Source: CADEED01 sp963842515 (lineage in GTDB: Bacteria; Pseudomonadota; Gammaproteobacteria; Steroidobacterales; Steroidobacteraceae). From it: a DNA stretch of 64,000 nucleotides. A program made the translations under genes and the position numbers. Each line of letters opens with the position of its first letter. Position 1 is the first letter of the stretch. Of this stretch, positions 9,357-17,440 are shown piece by piece. The notes below the pieces were generated by a model that ran no database searches, was not told the DNA's origin, and worked only from the letters and a program-made list of their open reading frames with translations. The DNA lies in contig CAWJGO010000005.1 in NCBI GenBank assembly GCA_963842515.1, forward strand, positions 434,001-498,000. Reading direction: 5' to 3'.

Positions 9357-10036
9357 ATCGCCTGCACGAAGCCATTCGCCGGCTGCCCGTCGGCGTCGAA
9401 TTCCTGGTCGTCGTCACCTGGGCATTCGGCCTGCCCATTTTCTCTTCGATCATGTCGCTGGGCACGCCGGGATCTGAGTCGGTGGCGGTTTTCAACAACG
9501 CGCAGCTACTCGGGATCATCATCTTCGAAGTGATCCAGCTCGCCTTCCTGGCGTGGTTCCTGCGGATTCGCGGCTGGACGCTGGAGAAGTTCGGCCTGTC
9601 GTTCTCCTGGCGTGCGACGGGTTGGGGAATCGTGCTGCTGGCCTTGACGTATGCGGTGACGCTCGGCGCCCAGTACATCGCGCAGATCATCTTCAACTAC
9701 GACATCGCCGCCGCCATCGCGCGCGCACCGAAGGTCGACCCGGACCTGAGCATGCAGCTCGTGTTTCTGGTGTCGGTGGTGAACGGCATTTTCGAGGAGT
9801 TGTTTGTCGCCGGCTACATCATCACCGCGCTGACCGAGCGGCGCGGCATGTGGGTGGCGATCAATGCGAGCGTGGTGGTGCGGTTGCTCTATCACCTGTA
9901 CCAGGGACCGATCGGCGTGCTCACCATCGTGCCGATGGGTTTGCTGTACGGCTATGTGTATTCGCGCACGCGCCAGCTATGGCCGCTAGTCGTCGCGCAC
10001 GTGCTCGTGGATATGATCGGGCTGACCTGGCGCTGA
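9353..10036 (+). CDS. CPBP-family intramembrane protease-like protein
   Basis: The 227-residue integral membrane protein has about six or seven hydrophobic segments and the CPBP (Rce1/Abi) motifs in order. These are paired glutamates in 'GIFEELFVAGY' near residue 145, 'RLLYHLYQG' near residue 183, and a last helix with 'VVAHVLVDMIG', matching the HxxxD/N motif. In the first motif the arginine expected in EExxxR is alanine, a variant that I believe occurs in part of the family. The start is GTG, overlapping the TPR gene stop. Its 3' end lies seven bases from that of the convergent HEAT-repeat gene. Confidence 0.85.
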   Translation: MNRLHEAIRRLPVGVEFLVVVTWAFGLPIFSSIMSLGTPGSESVAVFNNAQLLGIIIFEVIQLAFLAWFLRIRGWTLEKFGLSFSWRATGWGIVLLALTYAVTLGAQYIAQIIFNYDIAAAIARAPKVDPDLSMQLVFLVSVVNGIFEELFVAGYIITALTERRGMWVAINASVVVRLLYHLYQGPIGVLTIVPMGLLYGYVYSRTRQLWPLVVAHVLVDMIGLTWR

Positions 10037-10043
10037 CATGTCG

Positions 10044-11534
10044 CTACAGCAGGTGCACGACCTGGTCCCAGAATGTGGCTGGATGCCGGCTCCGTGCGTT
10101 TTCGAGCGCGTGCCGGATCAACAGGCGCTGGTTGGGGCGCGGTTGCATGAAGGAATTGTTGGCACTGCCAATCCACCGTTGCACCGCGGCCGCCAAGGGC
10201 GGGAACTCGGTGTCGGCGCACGAGCCGTGCAGGTCCAGCAGAAACTCTAGTCGGTCCCATTTCGGCAGGAGCCTGGATGCACTGATCAGTCGAGCTCGCA
10301 TGGCAGCGCTCCGGGCGTGCGCAAGGGCCTGGCGCAACGTCTCCTGCCCGAGTTGATCGAGACCACGGGAGTACACGGCAATTGCTGCACCGACAACGTG
10401 TGAGGACGTGTCGCGTAATGCCGCCTGCAGGAGTTCGTTGCTGTCGACGGTGCCCATGCGCATGATTCCTCGCAACGCCAGTGCCCGGATGCGGCCGCTG
10501 TCGCGCGCGAGCTGCGAACGCAGCCGCGGAGCGTCCTCCGCTTCACCGAACTCCGCCAGTGCCATGACCATTGCTTCGCCGCGATTGCCTTCGTCGAAGG
10601 CACGGCGCCACCGCACCAGCGCTGATTCGCTGAACAGCGCGTTGAGTTGGAATGCAGCCACGCCACGCACGGAATGCGCGCTATCAAATAACGCCGTTTC
10701 CAGTATCGCGCGCAGGTCGCTGTAGCCTGCTCGACAATAGCGGCGCAACGCATCGCTGCGTACCGAAGCGAGACGACTGCGCATCCCGGCGCCGAGTGCT
10801 TCCTGACGCAGAGCTACGTCGGTCGAGTCATCGAGTTTCGTGAGTGCCCAGAGGGCTACGAGAGGCGAAGGATCCTCGATCGCAATGCGCAAAGCTTCGT
10901 TCGCAAAGTCTGCATCTGCGCGCCGGATCAACTCGTGCGCCAGCCGCCTCGCCACCGCATCGCCGCTCAATATCGCCGCGCGCCTGGCATCGCGCCATTT
11001 CGGCAGCAGCAACATTGGTTCGAGTGTCGCCGCCCAGTGTGGTTTGAAGCGCAGGCGCGATCGCAGCGCTGCAATCAGGTCGAGAAACTCGAAGAAATGA
11101 ACGGCAGTGTCGATCGCGGCGAGATCCTGCAGCAGGCGCAACGAGATGTCAGCGACTTGCGGCACCCAGTCTTCCACGCGGATCAGTGCCGCCGCGCACA
11201 CCAGCCGACCGTGATGACCACGCAAGGCGCGCAGCGCCTCTTCGCGAAGAAAGCCGTTATTACTGCAGGATTTATAGAAGAGGAATACGTCGGCGTGTTC
11301 TGGATCGCCGAGGGCGACTTTCAGAACACTGGGTTCGCGTTTGCGTCCGGGATAGCCGTCGTAGTTGTAGCCTCTCCGTGCCCTGATGTCGAAGTCCAGC
11401 AGTCGTCTCCCGTCTGCGGTGCGAAGCGCTTCCGTCGCTTGTTCAAACGACAGGGCTTTCGCCTTGAACACATGTCGGACGTCTGCGACGAAGCTCTCAT
11501 GCCAGTCGGGAGCGCTTTTCTTTTCAAACCACAT
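10044..11534 (-). CDS. HEAT-repeat-like protein
   Basis: The 496-residue protein is alpha-helical with recurring pairs of helices resembling HEAT/PBS-lyase repeats, for example 'SARRAAILSGDAVARRLAHEL', 'SVRSDALRRYCRAGYSDL' and 'RIRALALRGIMRMG'. They run from about residue 150 to 430. No signal peptide, catalytic motif or membrane helix is seen. HEAT proteins usually act as binding scaffolds; a partner cannot be named. The start codon is 17 bases from that of the divergent thioredoxin-like gene, so promoters must reach into one another's coding sequence. Confidence 0.72.
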   Translation of the reverse strand: MWFEKKSAPDWHESFVADVRHVFKAKALSFEQATEALRTADGRRLLDFDIRARRGYNYDGYPGRKREPSVLKVALGDPEHADVFLFYKSCSNNGFLREEALRALRGHHGRLVCAAALIRVEDWVPQVADISLRLLQDLAAIDTAVHFFEFLDLIAALRSRLRFKPHWAATLEPMLLLPKWRDARRAAILSGDAVARRLAHELIRRADADFANEALRIAIEDPSPLVALWALTKLDDSTDVALRQEALGAGMRSRLASVRSDALRRYCRAGYSDLRAILETALFDSAHSVRGVAAFQLNALFSESALVRWRRAFDEGNRGEAMVMALAEFGEAEDAPRLRSQLARDSGRIRALALRGIMRMGTVDSNELLQAALRDTSSHVVGAAIAVYSRGLDQLGQETLRQALAHARSAAMRARLISASRLLPKWDRLEFLLDLHGSCADTEFPPLAAAVQRWIGSANNSFMQPRPNQRLLIRHALENARSRHPATFWDQVVHLL

Positions 11535-11551
11535 GCGTGCAGTATCGCCAT

Positions 11552-11854
11552 ATGCATGAAATTACGCGCGAGGAAATCGACGCTTCCGAGGATCCAGTGG
11601 TCATTGAATTCGGCGCGAGCTGGTGCGGCTATTGCCAGGGTGCGCAGGCGGACATCGCGGCCGTCTTGAGAAACCACCCGGGCGTGCGGCACATCAAGGT
11701 GGAAGACGGCAAGGGCAGGCCGTTGGGCCGCTCGTTCCGAATCAAGCTTTGGCCGACACTCATCTATCTCGAGAACGGCGCCGAGAAAGGCCGCGTGGTG
11801 CGGCCGGACAATGCGGCGGAAATCGAAGCGATATTCAGCGGAGCGCAGTCTTGA
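11552..11854 (+). CDS. Thioredoxin-family protein
   Basis: From the ATG at 11552 the protein has 100 residues, a compact thioredoxin fold. The active site is 'WCGYC' with C25 and C28, and the cis-proline loop is 'LWPTLIYLENG'. A GTG at 11537 would add five residues. There is no signal peptide, so it should act in the cytoplasm in thiol-disulphide exchange. CGYC differs from the usual CGPC of general thioredoxins and suggests altered redox potential. The stop overlaps a TTG start of the next gene (TTGA). Confidence 0.88.
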   Translation: MHEITREEIDASEDPVVIEFGASWCGYCQGAQADIAAVLRNHPGVRHIKVEDGKGRPLGRSFRIKLWPTLIYLENGAEKGRVVRPDNAAEIEAIFSGAQS

Positions 11855-12786
11855 GCGCTCGGCGTGCGTGCGCGTTGCTGGTGGCCGCGTGGCTGGGTGG
11901 CGGAGTCGCTGCGGCGCAGTCCGGCGCGAGCGACACCGACGAATCCGCGTATGCGCCGGCCACATTTTCCAAGATCATGGGCGGCACCGCGCGTTCGCAG
12001 AACGACGAGGCCGAGCTCGCGCCACCGGGACAGTGGTTCACCACCACGGCAACATTCACCGGGCAGAAGCGCCAGCCGTCGAGCCGATTCCGGCCGTTGA
12101 TCAGTGCCTGGATCGGCAGCCGCGGCATGCAGGGCGATCTCGTGGAGATGTACTTCGGCGGCGAGTTGCCAGAGCTGCAGTTCGAGCAGGGCGGCAAGAA
12201 ATACTGGGTCATGGCCGGGCTGCCGGGAGGGCTGGGGTTCGACGTATATCCCGCCGGGCAGAAGCTGACTATCTACCTGCAGCGCGTGGGGTTCGCTTCG
12301 GGCGCCCCCGTGGCGGTGCTCACGCTCGCGAAGCTACCCACTGGCGTGACGACGACGACACCTGCGGCCGGCCGCCACATGCGCAACACGCGCATGGGTG
12401 AGGGTGCGAGGCGGCAGGAAGCGACGTTCAAGAACGGGACGGCCGCATTCACTTATGCGGGGCGCGAGTATTCTCTGCCGCTGGACGCCAGCGGCCGGCA
12501 TTCCGTGACGCCGGGGTTCTATTCATACGAAAACGGCGTGCGCACCGCGCTGCTCGAATACGGCTCGAGCGACGATCAATACCTGCTGCTGCGCGTGCCG
12601 GCCGATGATGCCGGTGCCAGCCTGGTGCCGTACCTCGTGCTCAACGGCCGCATCGTGCCGCCCATCGATGTCGGTTCTTGTACGGTAACTGTGGACAAGG
12701 TGCAGCGCTCGGGCGCCAGCGGCACCGTGGACTGCAGCGCGGCGTCGCGCTCCGTGTTGTCCAAGCTCCGCTTCACCGCCGACTGA
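11851..12786 (+). CDS. Exported hypothetical protein
   Basis: Starting at the TTG at 11851 (four-base overlap with the thioredoxin gene) the product is 311 residues with a good Sec signal: 'ARRACALLVAAWLGGGVAAAQ', cleavage near residue 23. The open frame extends upstream to 11623, but that part is a shadow of the thioredoxin gene. The mature part looks beta-rich and soluble, with one cysteine pair ('GSCTVTV' and 'GTVDCSAA') near the C-terminus. I recognise no family. Immediately after the stop lies a perfect palindrome shared with 13.65 kb. Confidence 0.68.
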   Translation: MSARRACALLVAAWLGGGVAAAQSGASDTDESAYAPATFSKIMGGTARSQNDEAELAPPGQWFTTTATFTGQKRQPSSRFRPLISAWIGSRGMQGDLVEMYFGGELPELQFEQGGKKYWVMAGLPGGLGFDVYPAGQKLTIYLQRVGFASGAPVAVLTLAKLPTGVTTTTPAAGRHMRNTRMGEGARRQEATFKNGTAAFTYAGREYSLPLDASGRHSVTPGFYSYENGVRTALLEYGSSDDQYLLLRVPADDAGASLVPYLVLNGRIVPPIDVGSCTVTVDKVQRSGASGTVDCSAASRSVLSKLRFTAD

Positions 12787-12830
12787 AATGGGGTCAGACC
12801 CCATTTCCTAGCAAATGGGGCCAGACCTCA
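12786..12830. repeat. Palindromic repeat between convergent genes, copy 1
   Basis: Positions 12786-12806 form a perfect inverted repeat with arms AAATGGGGT and ACCCCATTT around CAG. A degenerate second half follows (12807-12830: a CTAGCAAATGGGG segment, then CCAGACCTCA). It starts in the TGA stop of the 11851 gene and ends in the stop of the convergent zinc-ribbon gene. The same composite unit recurs at 13632-13702. GGGGTCAGACCCC-type palindromes are dispersed repeats in several proteobacterial genomes, and here they may act as bidirectional terminators. Confidence 0.75.
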
Positions 12831-13079
12831 CGACGGATTCGACTTCCACCCACGCGGCTTGCGGTTGAAGGCTATCGCCACCTCGAAGCTGCGCGCCTGG
12901 CACTTCGAGCAACGCAATCGGGTGCAGGCCTGCTTGAGCGTGATGTTCCAGCCGAGGATGTTAGCTAGGGTGCGCGGGTCGATCTCGCGTTCGTGCTGGC
13001 ACTTTCGACAGGTGATGCAAATGACGTAAGACCCTGAGTGGTCTGAAAGTTTGTCGATCGTGCTGGCGGGGAGGGGCAT
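12828..13079 (-). CDS. Small zinc-ribbon-like protein
   Basis: From the ATG at 13079 the product has 83 residues. It carries C21, C24, C27 and H29, then C52, C57 and C60, a pattern able to bind one or two zinc ions ('CITCRKCQH' and 'CTRLRCSKCQ'). A longer open frame to 13184 would overlap the start of the divergent acetyltransferase and is less likely. The C-terminus is basic. It may be a nucleic-acid or protein-binding ribbon; no specific role can be given. The stop lies inside the palindromic repeat. Confidence 0.65.
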   Translation of the reverse strand: MPLPASTIDKLSDHSGSYVICITCRKCQHEREIDPRTLANILGWNITLKQACTRLRCSKCQARSFEVAIAFNRKPRGWKSNPS

Positions 13080-13174
13080 GCGCGCATTTTTTTCCAGCGA
13101 GTGCCGGGGCGTCCATCCAGTAGCGAAGCGCCGCCAGACCTGTATGAACGCATGCGGTTTGCTACGCTTCGCCC

Positions 13175-13633
13175 ATGCCCGCAAATACGACGTTTATTGA
13201 ACGCTGCAGCTCGTTGGATCAACCCGGCTGGCTGGAGATGCGCATGGCGCTGTGGCCGGACGGCAGCGCTGAGGAGCATCGCGGTTATATGGCGATCTCG
13301 CTGGCCCAGCCCGAGCGGTTCCTGCAACTGATGATGTACGACGAAGGCCGCGAGCCCGTCGGGTTCATCGAGGGGTCGATCCGCAGCGACTACGTAAACG
13401 GTACCGAGTCTTCGCCCGTGGGATTCGTCGAAGGCGTCTACGTGGCGCCGGCGCGCCGCCGCCACGGCATCGCCCGCCAGCTTTTCGCGGCCATCGCCGA
13501 TTGGGCGAAGGCGCGCGGTTGCCGCGAGCTCGCCTCCGATGCGTTGCTGGAAAATGAAGCGAGCCAGCGCGCGCACCGCGCGCTGGGATTCAAAGAGACC
13601 GAGCGCGTGGTGTACTTCAGCAAGGCTATCTAA
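13175..13633 (+). CDS. Aminoglycoside 6'-N-acetyltransferase-like GNAT protein (AAC(6')-I type)
   Basis: The 152-residue protein is the usual length for chromosomal AAC(6')-I enzymes, and the similarity is specific rather than general GNAT. 'SIRSDYVNGTESSPVGFVEG' is followed by the acetyl-CoA loop 'RRRHGIARQL', then 'GCRELASDALLENEASQRAH' and 'ALGFKETERVVYFSK', closely like the AAC(6')-Iaa/Iz proteins I know. These enzymes acetylate the 6'-amino group of aminoglycosides. Whether this copy confers resistance or has a housekeeping substrate cannot be told from sequence. It is bounded by two copies of the palindromic repeat, but no integrase or attC site is visible. Confidence 0.85.
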   Translation: MPANTTFIERCSSLDQPGWLEMRMALWPDGSAEEHRGYMAISLAQPERFLQLMMYDEGREPVGFIEGSIRSDYVNGTESSPVGFVEGVYVAPARRRHGIARQLFAAIADWAKARGCRELASDALLENEASQRAHRALGFKETERVVYFSKAI

Positions 13634-13702
13634 ATGGGGTCAGACCCCAATTCCCGGAAATGGGGCCTGACCCCATTTGCTAGCAAATTGTGCCAGAGCT
13701 CA
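13632..13702. repeat. Palindromic repeat between convergent genes, copy 2
   Basis: A near-perfect palindrome with arms AAATGGGGT and ACCCCAATT starts at the TAA of the acetyltransferase gene (13632-13652). A second palindrome, AAATGGGG/CCCCATTT around CCTGA, occupies 13658-13678. A degenerate half (13679-13702, CTAGCAAAT then GCCAGAGCTCA) resembles the end of copy 1 and runs into the stop codon of the convergent alkD-like gene. Placement between convergent stops in both cases suggests a bidirectional terminator or REP-like element. Confidence 0.75.
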
Positions 13703-14392
13703 TTTCAACCGCTTCTGCACGGGCGCGCTCGACAACTCGCGTAACGCGTCTTTGCCTATCCACCGCGGCGCGGCGTCTGCAGAAGCGGCCAGTTTCTTCG
13801 CGAGCTTCACGGCTGCCACATTGAGCTTGCGGTTGCGCCGCCCGATTCCCCGCAGCGCCCAGTTCACGCCCTTCTTCACGAAGTTGCGTTCGTCGGCCGC
13901 CGCCTTCTCGATGAGCGGCAGGCAGCGCAGATACTCCGCATCGGTCGAAGTCTTGTGTTTCAGTGCCATGCACGCCAGCAGTGCGAACGATGCGCGCCTC
14001 ACGAACTCGGCGCGGTGGTTGGACCACTGGTGGATCTTCTTGAATGCGTGCGGCGTGCGTACCCAGAGCGCAAAGCACAGCGTGTCGCAGACCGCCCAGT
14101 TGTCGAAGTCGCGCGCCTGCGCGTCCATCTGCGCCGGCGTGACGCGCTCGGGCTCATCGATGTAGGCACACAACATGCGCGCTTCGTAGACGTCGGTCTT
14201 CCACAGCGCCAGCGCCAGCGCGTGATCGCGCCCGAGTTCCTTGGCCAGCTTCTGGATGTCGCCCATGAGCACACCGAGCGCCTTGTCGCTCGGGATGGCG
14301 TAACGCGCCATGCCATCGCGAATGGATTTCTTCGAGTGTTTCTTGAGCCAGGCGAGCGCCTTTGCTATCCGGTCGTCACCCTGGTCACTCAC
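13700..14392 (-). CDS. DNA alkylation repair protein, AlkD family
   Basis: The 230-residue all-helical protein is the usual AlkD length. AlkD-type glycosylases remove alkylated purines using a HEAT-like solenoid. The conserved aromatic and acid in 'NWAVCD' (W99 and D103) have the same spacing as W109/D113 of Bacillus cereus AlkD. 'WKTDVYEARMLCAYIDEP' upstream and 'KKGVNWALRGIGRRN' downstream are family-typical. The C-terminal tail is lysine-rich. It probably acts alone in the cytoplasm in base excision repair, and it neighbours another repair-related gene (SRAP) divergently. Confidence 0.9.
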   Translation of the reverse strand: MSDQGDDRIAKALAWLKKHSKKSIRDGMARYAIPSDKALGVLMGDIQKLAKELGRDHALALALWKTDVYEARMLCAYIDEPERVTPAQMDAQARDFDNWAVCDTLCFALWVRTPHAFKKIHQWSNHRAEFVRRASFALLACMALKHKTSTDAEYLRCLPLIEKAAADERNFVKKGVNWALRGIGRRNRKLNVAAVKLAKKLAASADAAPRWIGKDALRELSSAPVQKRLK

Positions 14393-14496
14393 GATTGTTT
14401 TCCAGACTCCAATGGCCAGCCAATAGGGAGTGTCCCATTTCCCATCATGCTGGCCGCGGCGCTTGACCCGGTCAAGCTGCGTTAAGATTCGTCCCG

Positions 14497-15177
14497 ATGT
14501 GTGGACGCTACGTACTCGCGCAGCAAGCCAAGGCCGAAAAAGCCTTCGGCGTGAAACGCCTGCGCTGGTACGACATGCGAAGTTACAACGTCGCGCCTTC
14601 GCGTGAAGTACCGGTGATTCGCCTGGCCTCGCCCGAAGACGGTGGTGAGCGCGAAGGCGTGATGATGCGCTGGGGGCTGGTGCCGTCCTTTCTCAAAGGG
14701 GAGACACCCAAGTTCCCGACCATGAACGCGCGCATCGAAACCATGCATATGTCGCCGGCCTTCCGCGATGCCTGGACAGGGGGACAGCGCTGCATCGTGC
14801 CGGCGGAAGGTTTCTACGAATGGCAGCTGCTGCCCGATACGCCCAAACAACCCTGGTTCATCGGGCTGGCTAACAAGGAGATCATGCCGTTCGCCGCATT
14901 GTGGGATCGGTCGGTAAAGGCGGACGGCACGGTGGTCGAGAGCTTCGCCATCATCACGTTGCCGGCGAACGAGCTCATGGCGAAGATCCACAACGAGAAG
15001 CAGCGCATGCCGGCCATCCTGCGCATGGAAGACGTGGAGGTGTGGTTGAGCGGAACCCCGGAGCAGGCCAAGTCTGCGCTGATTCAGTTCCCGGCTGAGC
15101 ATCTACGCGCGCACAAAGTGAGCCCGCGAGTGAACTCGGCGAAGAACGATGACGCGGCGCTGCTGGACGCGATCTAG
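14497..15177 (+). CDS. SOS response-associated peptidase (SRAP/YedK/HMCES family)
   Basis: The 226-residue protein begins 'MCGRY', so C2 becomes the catalytic N-terminal cysteine after methionine removal. The other known active-site residues are present: N77 in 'PTMNARIE', E104 in 'PAEGFYEW' and H165 in 'MAKIHNEKQRMP', matching E. coli YedK N75, E105 and H160. This family forms a stable thiazolidine crosslink with abasic sites in single-stranded DNA and protects them at stalled forks. The ATG at 14497 is fixed by the cysteine requirement. The 3' end almost touches the convergent sugar dehydrogenase gene. Confidence 0.94.
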   Translation: MCGRYVLAQQAKAEKAFGVKRLRWYDMRSYNVAPSREVPVIRLASPEDGGEREGVMMRWGLVPSFLKGETPKFPTMNARIETMHMSPAFRDAWTGGQRCIVPAEGFYEWQLLPDTPKQPWFIGLANKEIMPFAALWDRSVKADGTVVESFAIITLPANELMAKIHNEKQRMPAILRMEDVEVWLSGTPEQAKSALIQFPAEHLRAHKVSPRVNSAKNDDAALLDAI

Positions 15178-15178
15178 C

Positions 15179-16327
15179 TCAAGGGGTCAGCTTGAGCAGC
15201 CGGCCACCAGAACCGTTGCGTTGATCCTCGAGCAACCAGATGGCGCCGTCGGGACCTTGCTCGACTTCGCGGATGCGCTTGCCCATGTCGAAACGCTGCG
15301 CTTCGCGCGCGCCGCCTTTCGTGAATTCCACTCGCACCAGTGCCTCGGATGACAGGCCACCGATGAAACCGTTACCGTTCCAGTCCGGAAACGCCTTGCC
15401 CGAATAGATGATGAAGCCGGCGGGCGAGATGACCGGGGTCCAGGTCACGAGCGGTGCCTTGAATTCCGGCCGCTTCACGTGATCGGGAATGTCGCGGCCG
15501 TCGTAGTGATCGCCATTCGAGACGATCGGGTAACCGTAATTCGCCCCTTTCTCGATGATGTTGAGCTCATCGCCGCCTTTCGGCCCCATCTCGTGCGTGT
15601 ACAACTTGCCATCCGGCGCGAACGCGATGCCTAACAAGTTGCGGTGGCCCAGCGACCAGATCTGCGCGGTGACGCCGCCCTGCGAGTGGAACGGATTGTC
15701 CGCGGGCACCGAGCCGTCCTCATTGAGCCGCACGATCTTGCCAAGATTGCTCTTCATGTCCTGCGACGGCGTGAACTGCTGGCGCTCGCCCGAGGTGATC
15801 CACAACTTGCCGTCGGGACCAAAGGCCAGGCGATGGCCCCAGTGACCGCGGCTGGCCACCTTGGGGACCTGCCGCCAGATCACCTTGAAGTCTTCGAGTT
15901 TGCCGCCGCCGTCCTTGCCCAGGACCAGCTTTGCACGCGCCACCGCGGCACCGTTGGTATTGCTGTCGCTTTCGCCTTGGCCTGGCTCCGAGTAACTCAC
16001 ATACACGATCGAGTTGCTGGCGAACTGCGGATGCAGGATGACATCGCCAAAGCCGCCCTGGCCGCCATAGGCGACCGCGGGCACGCCGGCGATATCACCG
16101 GTGCGCTTGCTCTGCACGTCGAGTAGTTTGAGTGCGCCTTTCTTTTCAGAGACCAGCAGGCGTCCGTCTGGCAGGAACACCATGGCCCAGGGCTCCTGGA
16201 AGCTCGCGACGGGAGTGGCCACGAAGGAATTGCCGATACGCACTGGCGTGGCGCTGTCGGTGCCACTGCAGGCGGCGCTCAAGGTCAAAGCCAGGAACGC
16301 CATTAACGGAAGGTGACGGTGGGTCAT
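15179..16327 (-). CDS. PQQ-dependent sugar dehydrogenase-like lipoprotein
   Basis: The 382-residue protein has a lipoprotein signal with 'LTLSAAC' (C20). A six-bladed beta-propeller of the glucose/sorbosone dehydrogenase (GSDH, YliI) family follows. Recognisable segments are 'EPWAMVFLPDGRLLVSEKKGAL', 'GGQGGFGDVILHPQFASN', 'RGHWGHRLAFGPDGKLWIT', 'WSLGHRNLLGIAFAPDGKLY', 'EMGPKGGDELNIIEKGANYG' and 'SPAGFIIYSG'. Related soluble enzymes oxidise aldose sugars with PQQ and calcium in the periplasm. I see no PQQ synthesis genes nearby, so cofactor supply must come from elsewhere or the protein may be apo. Confidence 0.92.
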   Translation of the reverse strand: MTHRHLPLMAFLALTLSAACSGTDSATPVRIGNSFVATPVASFQEPWAMVFLPDGRLLVSEKKGALKLLDVQSKRTGDIAGVPAVAYGGQGGFGDVILHPQFASNSIVYVSYSEPGQGESDSNTNGAAVARAKLVLGKDGGGKLEDFKVIWRQVPKVASRGHWGHRLAFGPDGKLWITSGERQQFTPSQDMKSNLGKIVRLNEDGSVPADNPFHSQGGVTAQIWSLGHRNLLGIAFAPDGKLYTHEMGPKGGDELNIIEKGANYGYPIVSNGDHYDGRDIPDHVKRPEFKAPLVTWTPVISPAGFIIYSGKAFPDWNGNGFIGGLSSEALVRVEFTKGGAREAQRFDMGKRIREVEQGPDGAIWLLEDQRNGSGGRLLKLTP

Positions 16328-16391
16328 GTTTGCAGTGTCGCGCGTGGCGCGCCGGCAGGACAGCGGGCGAATGTCCTACGAACGCGTCAGA

Positions 16392-17102
16392 TCAGAAGCG
16401 GACGACGAGGCCGACGCCAATCACCGTGAGATCCTCGGCGCCAGTCCGATTTTCCTGGCCGAGCTGGTCGAGCTTCTGGAACTCGCCACGGATCGAATAA
16501 ACCTGGTTGAGATTCCACGCGAAGCCGACCCCGTACACCGGGTTCTGCGAATCCCCCTTGGCGTTGCCAAAAGAACCTGATTGGCCATCGACACGCGAGC
16601 TCAACTCGCGCTCGGAGCTGCAGAAGAGGTACCCGAGCCGCGCGTACACCTCGAACTTCTCACTGATGGGCAGGATGCCGATCGCCGAGATGATGGGTCC
16701 ACCCGCTGAAAAATTGAGCTTTACACTCGCCGGTACGAACCCGGCGCCAAAATCCATCTCGGCACGCGCGGTGGAGCTCAAGCTTCCGAATTGCGCGAGC
16801 CCCAGTTCAGCGGCGAAATAGCGGTTGAAGCGATAGCCGAACGTGGCCTGATAACCGACGTCGGAATCTTGGGTGCTCGATCTCAGGTCTTGGATGGGTG
16901 CACCCGCGCTATTGAGGATGTCGCGCAGGCTTTCTTCGTTCAGGCTCTGATCGCCTGAGAAGTTACTCTGGCCGATGAGGGCTCCACCGTAGGCGCCGAC
17001 GCGGTTCGCATTACGCGTGCGTTTTTTCGGTTTGGCAGCTTCTGCGAATCCCGCGAATGCGAAGCTGACTACCACTAGCAGGATGAACGATAACTTCTTC
17101 AT
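16392..17102 (-). CDS. Outer-membrane beta-barrel protein
   Basis: From the ATG at 17102 the product has 236 residues with a signal peptide ('MKKLSFILLVVVSFAFAGFAEA'). An eight-stranded OmpA/OmpW-like barrel follows, with alternating aromatic and polar residues and a terminal phenylalanine ('IGVGLVVRF') as recognised by the Bam machinery. An upstream in-frame start at 17132 would add ten residues before the signal and is less likely. No specific ligand is evident. It stands alone on the minus strand. Confidence 0.82.
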   Translation of the reverse strand: MKKLSFILLVVVSFAFAGFAEAAKPKKRTRNANRVGAYGGALIGQSNFSGDQSLNEESLRDILNSAGAPIQDLRSSTQDSDVGYQATFGYRFNRYFAAELGLAQFGSLSSTARAEMDFGAGFVPASVKLNFSAGGPIISAIGILPISEKFEVYARLGYLFCSSERELSSRVDGQSGSFGNAKGDSQNPVYGVGFAWNLNQVYSIRGEFQKLDQLGQENRTGAEDLTVIGVGLVVRF

Positions 17103-17209
17103 GCAGTCCGCCCCTCGGTTTGTCCTCAGCAAGCTATCACTATTTGAGTATTTCGCTGAGAAATTCCTCGAGTGGGTGCCACGATTGTGGGCCAGCGCAA
17201 TCCAAAGGC

Positions 17210-17420
17210 GTTGGAATCGTCGTAACCATGCATCATGAGTACCTTGGCGCTGACGTCGGGTTCCGCCGGCCGGAAGGTTTCAGCGCCCCATGGAAACTCA
17301 CCGCGCCGCGGATGTTGGCGTTTCTGCTAGCGAACGCTTCGCCGTAACAAAGAAAAACTTCGAGCACACCGCCGTCGCGGTAGTCCACGAGTTGCTCGCG
17401 CAGGTCAGATGCCGGGTTGG
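17210..17420 (-). pseudogene. Dienelactone hydrolase remnant, frameshifted and truncated
   Basis: Minus-strand translation gives 'VFLCYGEAFA' (compare the family's GYCxGG nucleophile motif), then 'NIRGAVSFHGAL'. After a one-base shift near 17281 it continues 'ETFRPAEPDVSAKVLMMHGY' plus 'DD', matching the dienelactone hydrolase pattern of 'VSFHG' followed by 'AKVLVLHGADD'. Restoring a single G would join the two frames. Sequence before about 17420 and after about 17210 no longer looks like the family, so both ends are lost. The rest of the gap from 17103 to 17440 holds nothing else I recognise apart from an AT-rich 'tatatatatg' at 17425-17434. Confidence 0.65.
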
Positions 17421-17440
17421 CACGTATATATATGAATCAA

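Noticed and set aside
12786..13702. Integron cassette or composite transposon carrying the AAC(6')-like gene
   Set aside because: No integrase, attC-like site, transposase or target duplication is seen; the bracketing repeats coincide with convergent gene ends.
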